Shown: positions 56,868-64,000 of the stretch, piece after piece
Layout of the letters: the number at the start of each line of letters is the position of its first letter
Position numbering within the stretch: the stretch's first letter is position 1
Source of the DNA: Neostapfia colusana
Taxonomy: Eukaryota; Streptophyta; Magnoliopsida; Poales; Poaceae
Length of the DNA: 64,000 bases
NCBI GenBank assembly: GCA_030760725.1
Contig: JASWHV010000012.1
Location: 44,795,652 to 44,859,651, forward strand
Direction: 5' to 3'
The notes under the pieces: generated by a model
What the model saw: only the letters and a program-made list of their open reading frames with translations
What the model was told of the DNA's origin: nothing
Databases searched by the model: none
Made by a program: the position numbers and the translations under genes

Positions 56868-58231
56868 TGTGAAACCCGGTTCCGAAAAATGAACCAAGTG
56901 AATGCATATGTGTGTCCAGGATGTTCATCACACATACACATGTATTCGAAAAACTGAATTCATAATATAACCACGCATGAATAATGTTTATGTACTTTAT
57001 TACATTGACTCAATGTCTCACTCATGAATATCTAACTTATTCTTGCAGCGGAAGATTTTAAACGACAGCGGAAAATGACTAAAACAGCAGGCTCCAACTT
57101 CAACTCCACAGGCATGTTGATGGTAGTGCGCACGCCTAGTACTCTACATGTTCCTCGAAGTACTCTTCTCCTGTAGCTGATGTATATGTGGGAATGCAAG
57201 GGTGAGTACATGTCGTACTCAGCAAGTGCGGGAATAAGTATGACATGTAGCTTACAACAAGGTAGGCAATAAAAAGGTTCATTGCAACACGCAAATTTTA
57301 TTTCACAAACACGTTAAAAACAACAACTATTTTTAGGTGAGTTCAATCCCATCATAACCAAGTATTTCATCAACATTTCCTTCATCATAATTCACCATTT
57401 ATCAGGTCTCAACTAGCCATTAATCTTTCTCAAGTTCATCTCATATACTCATAAATATTCATAACCATCTCATATTCATATAACCGAAACCAAATTCATT
57501 GTCGTGACCCAAAACAGTCCCAGAACCAATCCCAATGAGCATACCACAACCATACCGAATAACCATCACTATAGGAAACGTGATAATAGATGACAGCTAG
57601 AAACCTTCGTCTATAAGGCCCAAACCGTCGTCTATAGCTTATTGACGACGGTATACGCTTATAGACGATGGTTTACGGCCGTCTATGTTTTTTGTCATCT
57701 ATAATGTTATTGACGATGGTAACCGTCATCCATAAACTATTTAACGACGGCCGAAATTAGCTGTCGTCGATAAGTGACTTCCTCCACGTGGCAGTGGGGG
57801 AAGCTTATCGTCGACGGTGACAGGGACACCGTCGACGATAAGTTACAGTATCAACAACGGTAAAAGGGTACTGTCGTCGATACTGGACACTTATCGTCGA
57901 CGGTGTCCCTGCCACCGTCGACGATAACTTACCAGTATCATGACGGCCGCCAGAGAACCGTCGTCGATAATTTTTGCTGTTTTTTTCTTAAAACAGAAAA
58001 AGCTGCCCTGGCTTTGAGGCCAGCCCTGGCTCGATGGCCAGATCACAGAGACAGAAAAACATGACACAAACATGCATATATATCACATGGCACCACAAAA
58101 TACATCACACAATATATTATTGCACAATTCTTCATACAAGTCTCACACCGCACATAGTCCACATCACACAACCCAAGATTATTAAATTTGGTATCTCAAA
58201 GTTTGTAACAGTAAATTAAAAATTACAAAGC

Positions 58232-59268
58232 TCACCGTCCGTGAGGTTTACCACCACCGCTTGCATACACGGCTTCGGGGACGATTGGCGCGCTCTGCCA
58301 ATCAAACTCTTCGCCTCGAAGCCTCCGCGCCTCCTCCCCATACTTGGCCTGCAAAAACCAGAAAAATAATGTCATTAGTACTATTAAAGAGAATTCAATT
58401 TAGTTGAAAAAATTAGCTCACCAAAGTCTCTGTCGCCGTCTAAGTAGACAGCTGGTCAGGCTGCGACGGGTCACTTCCCAAGTGACCCCTCTTCCACACC
58501 TCGATAGGTGCCGGCTGCTGACCACTCTCGTACTCCTATCGATACATGTTAGCATAATGAAGATTATAAAATTACTTAATAGAATGCTTATAGCACTTAC
58601 CATCCGTTTAGCAAGGCGTATGTAGCCGTCCCCACCCAAACGATGTTTCCCGCCTGTCCCTCTACTCTCTCGATGGGTTTTAGAAACTGACTTGAAGCCC
58701 TCGCTCGCCCAAAGAGCACACAGGGCACGGTACGCGTCCGGACGGCTGTCAAGCCACGCTACGCCGACCTGCACACATTTATTATTGAATGAAAACATTG
58801 ATCACGATCAGATAATGAAGCAAATTAAACTAAAAACTTGACCTCTGCGTACTGCGCCTCCGTCAAGTACGTGTCGCCCGATTCCTTCCCCGGCTCACCC
58901 TCGTCTGGATGTAACTTGAAGTATGCGTTTGTAGCTTGAATGCGAGCCATAGATAGTGACTGCGTTTGTAGCTTGAATGCGAGCCATAGATAGTGACTGT
59001 GTCACGATCTTCCTAACGCAGCTATGGAAGATGAGACGAGCGTGATCCGTCTGCTAGGCCTCGTCCTCCAAACGATACCGTGCCTGAAAAAAAAGAAATA
59101 TACAACTTAATGTATGTAACTTATAATAAATTCGTATTACACAAGTATTGTTCATACATATCATAAAATCGTGCCAAACAACCTCCTGGTGGTTGCCATG
59201 AAAAACATCCTGGGCCCTATAGTAGTCATCCCAAGACGTGGCAGCGCGTCCGTTCACTACACCAGGGT
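58232..59268 (-). pseudogene. CACTA ORF (Transposase_24-like), interrupted
   Basis: Exons on the minus strand, with GT-AG borders: about 59268-59165 (HYPGVVNGRAATSWDDYYRA), about 59092-58842 (ARYRLEDEA then a stop, later TNAYFKLHPDEGEP), 58768-58601 (AWLDSRPDAYRALCALWASE and SKTHRESRGTGGKHRLGGDG), about 58536-58423 (APIEVWKRGHLGSDPSQP, stop in LST-stop-TAT), and 58348-58232 (AKYGEEARRLRGEEFDWQSA, then the normal stop at 58232-58234). This matches the plant CACTA second ORF family. Two stops and a 37-bp tandem duplication (58924-58960 and 58961-58997) disable it. The N-terminal part is missing, with the copia fragment at the break. Confidence 0.78.
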
Positions 59269-59466
59269 AGTGCAAACGGACAAGACGGAGCAGGTTGCAA
59301 TCTCGATCGAGACGCTCCTCGACCTTGACAGCATGTCAATCGAGGAGTCCACCGGGCATCTGCGTGTTGTGGAACAGCACAAGAAACCTTCTCCGGTGAA
59401 GGACAATGGCGGCTGCCTGCTTCTCACAGAGGAGGAGTGGATGGCGCACAGGAAGAATCGCGAGCC
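59266..59466 (+). pseudogene. Copia gag fragment inside the CACTA element
   Basis: The plus strand reads TDKTEQVAISIETLLDLDSM, SIEESTGHLRVVEQ and LLLTEEEWMAHRKNRE. It closely parallels the 26405-26570 part of the intronic copia gag (VAVSIETLLDI, VTRMLRAVEQRRKP, LLLCEEEWMARLKLRD). It starts right after the last recognised transposase exon and is in the opposite orientation to it. Confidence 0.8.
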
Positions 59467-60150
59467 GGCCCCGGGCTGTGCTGCGCGCGCAGGGGCATCC
59501 AGGGGGGAGGGGGGCTCAGCCGGTGAGGGCTCAGGGCGGCGGGGCGGCATATGGCCGGCGGGGCGACCGAGGGCCGGTGGGGCGGCGGATGCTGACGGGG
59601 TGGCCCTGAGCGGCGCTGCGCGCGCAGGGGCGGATGGGGGGAGGGGGGCGCAACCGGCGAGGGTTCAGGGCGGCGGCTGCCGGCGTGGCGGCCCCGGGAG
59701 GCGCTGCGTTCAGGGGCATCCGGTGGGAGGGGGACGCAGTCGGCGAGGGCGCAGGACGGCGAGGCGGCCTACGGTCGGCGGGGGCCAGCGAGGCGGCGGC
59801 TGCCGGCGGGGCGGCCCAGGGTGGGAGGCGGGGCGCGGCCAGCGCGGGGCAACCCGGAGGGAGGAAGGGCGAGGCCGGCGAGGGGTGGCCCGGGGGAGGC
59901 GCGGCGCGACCGGCGAGGGCGGGCTGGGGGGGAGCGGGGCACGGCCGACAAGGGGTGGCCCGGGGAAGGCCTGGCGCGGCCGGTGAGGGGCGGGCTGGGG
60001 GGAACGGGGCACGGCCTGCGAGGGGTGGCCCGGGGGGAGGCGGCGCCGGGCGTGCACGGGCGGAGAAGGGGAGGAGGGAGGGAGGGGCGCGGCATACCTG
60101 GCGGTGGTCGGTCGGCGGTGACGTCGGCGACGGCGGCGTAGGCGGCTGAG
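59467..60150. repeat. GC-rich minisatellite in the CACTA element
   Basis: Degenerate units built on ggcgaggggtggcccgggg and gcgcggccggcgaggg run through the block. Gly/Arg/Ala-rich frames are open in several phases and are not called as genes. Beyond it the CACTA subterminal repeats begin (60225). Confidence 0.6.
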
Positions 60151-62004
60151 AGTGAGGCGGCAGCGGCGAGAGTGAAAGATAGAACCGAGGGGCTGGCCCG
60201 AGTATATGGGACCTTAAAGATGACGGTGGGTTTACACCGTCGTCAACAAGCCTTAATTGACGACGGTGGGTTTACACCGTCGTCTATAAGTTCCCGGGAA
60301 GGCCCAGGTTATAGCCCATATTGACGAGGACCATTATTGTCGACGGTCCACCATCATCTATAAGGCTCGAGAGCTTATAGACGATGGTTCTAGGTCAACC
60401 GTCGTCAATAAATGATTTATTGACGATGGTGGAATTCAGCTGTCGTCAATTTATTTTATGGACGACGAGGCCATCGTCAATTAATCTGGCCGCTGTCCAT
60501 TGTCATGATTCCTGTAGTGCATCCCAAGTTTTGCATCTAATCATGGAAGTTGGCCAGGTGCTTGTGACCGGAAGCACGACTATCATGATAGTTTTACACT
60601 CTGCAGAGGTGGCACCACTTTACCCACAAGTTCATGATTTCATTACCCATCGACGACTAGAAAGAACATCCATTATACCAGTACACAACCGTTGGTGTAT
60701 GGCCAAGAGATCACAAAATAGCCTTTACAAAGGGGCAACTAGGATGTACGGACCCACTGAGGTTTCACAGGCAGGCTCGAATCTCCATTCTCCCACCCAT
60801 GGGCCTCCTCTTGTGCCATGCAGTTCCTAGGGCAGTCCTCATCGACTCCCATTCCCCGCGCCATCCAACGGTCCAAAAAAAGATAGAAACACACCTAATT
60901 AGTCAGCTAAGCCACACCCATATTTGGCCTTGTGGTGGCACTATTTTTCCTGGCATGTGCTCGCATGAACCGTTCTTTAGATCTATGCTAAGTAAACCAC
61001 CATCTAATTCAACAACATCCACGAACCAAGCTTGCCTAGATCTCCCCAATTCCATGCTCATCAACATCATGAAGTTTTCATCATCTTTAATATCATGAGT
61101 GCAGTAGCTAACAAGTTTTGTTTCAGTTTCCCGTATCCCGTAAGTTAAGCGAAGCAAAAAGGAAAAACGATCATACCCGACTCATCAACTTTCCCGGAGA
61201 CAAGGATGGTTAACAAAACTAGTAAACTCCTATAAAAAGGGTGTCCCATCAAGTTGACTCAAGCATACGAGTTTTCGCAAGCAAAAGAATTTTAAAAATA
61301 TGGGATCAATATGGTCAAGTGGCACCTGCCTTGCTCCCGTGGTTCGTGTTGCTCAAGCGTCTTAAAGTCTTGGTGCTATAGTTCCTCATAGACAGCCTCT
61401 TGAGCGTGTCCTTCTACTCATGACCACGCACATACAAAATTTACAGCAATCAATTATCATGCACAAACTTTACTCAAGATGCAATTGGTAGATGAATGTA
61501 AATCCTATAGTGCAGTTTTATAAAACCAGTTTGTACGTGTTCTTGCATGTTTTAATAGGGTTTCATGGGGTTTTATGATGAACAAGGGTCCTGGAATCAA
61601 GTGTGGACGTGGTGATGATCTCGACACAAGATGTAGATCAATTCTACCGTCAGAAATCGTCCAAAACATGATCTGTCCACACAGAAGTTTCTTCTTGAAG
61701 GGGGCGAAGAAAACAGATGCGTAGAAATAGCGGCGACATCGTAAGAGGGGTAAGGAATACCTACCTCACTTCTTCCTTGCGGCAGGGCTTCCCTCCTATC
61801 CATGGCAGCAGCAGAGTATTTTTCCGTGGAGAATTATGGCTAGGGCAGAACGTCGGGCTTCTTCTCCGGCGCCGACGAGGCGTGACGGGGCTCGACGGCG
61901 GCCAAATTCTGGCAAGGGGGAACTCGGTGACTTGGGGCAGCAGGGGGGGCGGTGGCCAAAAGGGGGTAGAGGGGTGCGGCTAGGGGGGTTGTATTTATAA
62001 GGGG

Positions 62005-62260
62005 GGAAAAAGAGTCCTAGGGGTGGAAACAAAGAGTCCTAGAAGTATGGGACTCAACCAAAGAGTCCTAGGGGTAGAAACAAAGAGTCCTAGAGGTAGG
62101 GGACTCAACCAAAGAGTCCTAGGGATGGGGGATAAAGAGTCCTAGAGGTGGGGGACTTAACCAAAGAGTCCTAAAGGTGGGGGACTTAACCAAAGAGTCC
62201 TAGAGATGGGGGACTTCACCCAAGAGTCCTAGAGGTGGGGGACTAGGGTTCCCCTCTCAA
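62005..62260 (-). repeat. Minisatellite in the chromovirus LTR
   Basis: Copies of aaagagtcctag with a ggtgggggactcaacc spacer repeat about eight to nine times at 25-35 bp spacing. The solo LTR at 11096 has one copy (cacctctaggactctttt, near 11500). Position-specific expansion within one LTR copy. Confidence 0.75.
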
Positions 62261-62570
62261 GGGCTGCGGCCAAGGGGGAGGTGGCCCTATTAGGGCCCCC
62301 CCTAATTTGGTGCGGCCAATTTGGGGGAAAATTCCCCCCCAAATATGGGGGGAATTCCCCATAGGGGAATTTTGTGGAATTTGGGGAAAATAAGGAAAAA
62401 TTGGGAAGAATTTGGGATTTTTTGGGAAAAAATTGGGGTGTCTCAATTTGGCTATTTTATCTTCATTACTTTCCATTTCTATATTCCTTTCTCCATTTCT
62501 TCTTCTTTTTAAATGCTCCTCTAAATGAAAAATGTATGCAATGCATGGTAGTGAAATTGAGGGTGTCACA

Positions 62571-62585
62571 AACCTACCCCCCTTA
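62571..62585 (-). other. Polypurine tract of the chromovirus
   Basis: The minus strand reads taaggggggtaggtt directly before the LTR terminus TGTGACACCC, as required for plus-strand priming. Confidence 0.8.
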
Positions 62586-63992
62586 AAATCCCATGTAGTT
62601 TTGACTTCCGTGTGATGGCTCCGTTGTACCTTGCACCAAGGGATTACTTTGTTCCTCGTGACCCTTTCCTTCACGTCCAAGATTTTGACGGGGTGTTCCG
62701 CGTAGGTCAGATGCTCTTGAAGCTCTAGCTCATCCATCGATACTTGTTCTTCCGGTACTCTTAGGACTTGACCTGAGCTACGTGAAATACATCGTGCACA
62801 TCGGAGAGGTGCGTTGGCAGCTCTAGTTGATAGACTACCTGTCCTCGCTTGCCCGAAATCTTGAATGGCCCGATGTAGTGAGGTGCTAACTTGCCTTTGA
62901 CGTTGAACTGTCGTTGGCCGCGGATAGGCGACACCTTAAGATACACGAAGTCTCCCACTTCGAAGGTCAATCTTCTTCGCCTATTGTCTGCGTAGCCCTT
63001 TTGTCGTGACTGAGCGGCTTTCAAGTTTTCACGTATCGTTTGAACTTGCTTTTCAGCGTCTTGCAGTACTTCGGGTCCGAATACTTGGCTTACTCCAGTC
63101 TCATTCCAGAACAATAGTGTCCTACACCGTCTACCATACAATGCTTCTTAGGGTGAAATCTTCAAGCTGGCTTGGTAGCTGTTGTTGTACGAGGATTCAG
63201 CATATGGCAAGATCTTATCCCAACTACGCCCATGTTTCAAGGCGCAAGCTCCCAACATGTCTTCTAAAATTTGATTTGTCCTCTCAGTTTGCCCGTCGGT
63301 TTACGGGTGATACGTGAGCTGAAATTCAATCGTGTACCCATGGCTTCATGCAGCTTCTTCCAGAACCTAGAGGTAAATTGAGAACCTCGATCTGAAACTA
63401 TCCTCTTCGGAACTACATGACGACACATGATTTGCTCCATATACAGCTCGGCTAGCTGGGCGACGGTATACTTGGTTCTAACAGGAAGGAAATGGGGTGT
63501 TTTCGTCAATCGGTCCACTATAACCCAAATGGAGTCGTAGCCCGACTGAGTACGTGGCAATCCGACTATGAAATCCATGCTGATGTCTTCCCACTTCCAT
63601 TCGGGTACTTTCAGTGGCTGCAACAATCCAGCGGGTCTTTGAAGTTTGGCCTTCACTCGTTGGCATGTGTAGCATAGGGCGACATATTCAGAAATGTCCC
63701 TTTTCATGCCATCCAACAAATAGCATGTTTTCAGGTCCTTGTACATCTTTGTACAGCCGGGGTGTATGGAATAAGGCGAGTCCTGTGCCTCCTTTAGTAT
63801 CGTGTCGCGGATGTGCTTCACGTTAGGCAAACAAATCCTTTTCCCTAACCAAAGCGTGCCTTTCTCGTCTTCCTTGAAATCCTTTTCTATGCCTTGTCGG
63901 ATTCTTTCCTTGATTTCCTTGATTTCCTCATCCGTTGCTTGGCCATCTCGTATCTCTTGTTCCAGCGTTAAGTTCAGTTCGATCACCTCCAT
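62586..63992 (-). pseudogene. pol: Chromovirus (Tekay-like) integrase and chromodomain, partial
   Basis: From the right edge on the minus strand: an HHCC zinc finger (H-P-G-C-T-K-M-Y-K-D-L, with CYTCQRVKA), integrase core with DISMDFIVGLPRTQSGYDSI, LTKTPHFLPV and SDRGSQFTSRFWK (D,D,E core, the final E in the broken region near 63270), the C-terminal GDFVYLKVSPIRG, KGKLAPHYIGPFKI and VYQLELP, then a chromodomain-like HPVKILDVKERVTRNKVI with WCKVQRSHHTE. Frameshifts lie near 63265 and 62766. The chromodomain marks a chromovirus and would direct integration to marked chromatin. The RT and protease are off-window. The 5' LTR must be beyond 64000. Confidence 0.9.
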
Positions 63993-64000
63993 CTCGTTCA

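Larger units (their letters stand above)
57567..60519 (-). mobile_element. CACTA (En/Spm) transposon, 2953 bp
   Basis: The ends CACTATAGGAA and TTCCTGTAGTG are inverted repeats; the 3-bp duplication CAT flanks both (57564-57566 and 60520-60522). Both subterminal regions are full of ccgtcgtctataag and gacgacggt words in both orientations, typical of CACTA binding sites. It contains a degenerate accessory gene, a copia gag fragment and a GC-rich minisatellite, with no catalytic transposase, so it is non-autonomous. It inserted in the chromovirus LTR. Confidence 0.92.
56868..62570 (-). repeat. 3' LTR of a Tekay-like chromovirus, split by CACTA
   Basis: On the minus strand the LTR starts TGTGACACCC (62570) and ends GGGTTTCACA (56868). 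Without the CACTA element and one CAT copy it is 2747 bp. It matches the solo LTR at 11096-13581, including the stretch with caagtgaatgcatatgtgtg and the TAACCATCCTTGTC region, though at 62000-62260 it has an expanded minisatellite. The outer flank is SIRE gag. Confidence 0.87.

Noticed and set aside
59467..60150. Gly/Arg/Ala-rich open frames in the CACTA element.
   Set aside because: Compositional; the block is a GC-rich minisatellite and several phases are open on both strands.

Overview
The window is grass (Poaceae) nuclear DNA, probably from a large panicoid-type genome. Evidence: two spliced plant genes sit in a dense landscape of Ty3/gypsy, Ty1/copia, LINE, CACTA, hAT, PIF/Harbinger, Stowaway and Mutator-like elements. 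Species cannot be fixed from sequence alone. Nothing bacterial, organellar or CRISPR-like is present.

Host genes. (1) A NEDD8-conjugating E2 enzyme (UBC12/RCE1 type), + strand, coding exons 16602-23323 with a 5'UTR exon ending at 14156. All splice sites are canonical and the 183-codon frame is open with its catalytic Cys, so it looks functional. Its introns have absorbed a PIF-like element, two stub RTE insertions and a full RTE LINE that itself hosts a hAT and a Stowaway MITE. (2) A two-exon Bet v 1/PR-10/MLP-like gene, + strand, 25213-30783. Its single intron holds a complete 4.9 kb copia element (TSD GATAT), and exon 2 has a 21-bp templated duplication carrying an in-frame stop, so this copy is probably a pseudogene.

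Layout. 1-5736: minus-strand Tat-lineage Ty3 element (RNase H, RT, protease, gag, PBS, 5' LTR). 5737-9775: 3' part of a related element in the opposite orientation, with a sense accessory coiled-coil ORF and a 3' LTR. Both LTRs contain G-box-rich minisatellites. 10524-13643: fold-back Mutator-like MITE split by a solo chromovirus-type LTR. 13.9-23.4 kb: UBC12. 25.1-31 kb: Bet v 1-like gene plus copia. 31.5-37.4 kb: PIF/Harbinger MITEs, a decayed hAT transposon and a GGCCCG-rich hAT MITE. 38.2-39.7 kb: 3' part of an L1-type LINE, cut by a degenerate copia (39683-44328). 44.3-49.3 kb: long-LTR-like DNA split by a 3.3 kb solo LTR with perfect TSD ACACA. 49.3-56.9 kb: SIRE/Maximus-type copia DNA arranged as LTR stub, RNase H, env-like ORF, LTR, gag, full of the palindrome CGGACTAGTCCG. 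56.9-64 kb: minus-strand Tekay-like chromovirus (3' LTR, chromodomain, integrase) inserted in that gag, its LTR split by a CACTA element that carries a copia gag fragment.

The main content is a stack of nested insertions, many dated relative to one another by target-site duplications readable in the sequence. I found no clearly new biological system. The signals most worth following are the CGGACTAGTCCG palindrome arrays, the G-box LTR minisatellites, the acidic repeat inside the Tat RNase H region, and the CACTA-copia gag chimera.
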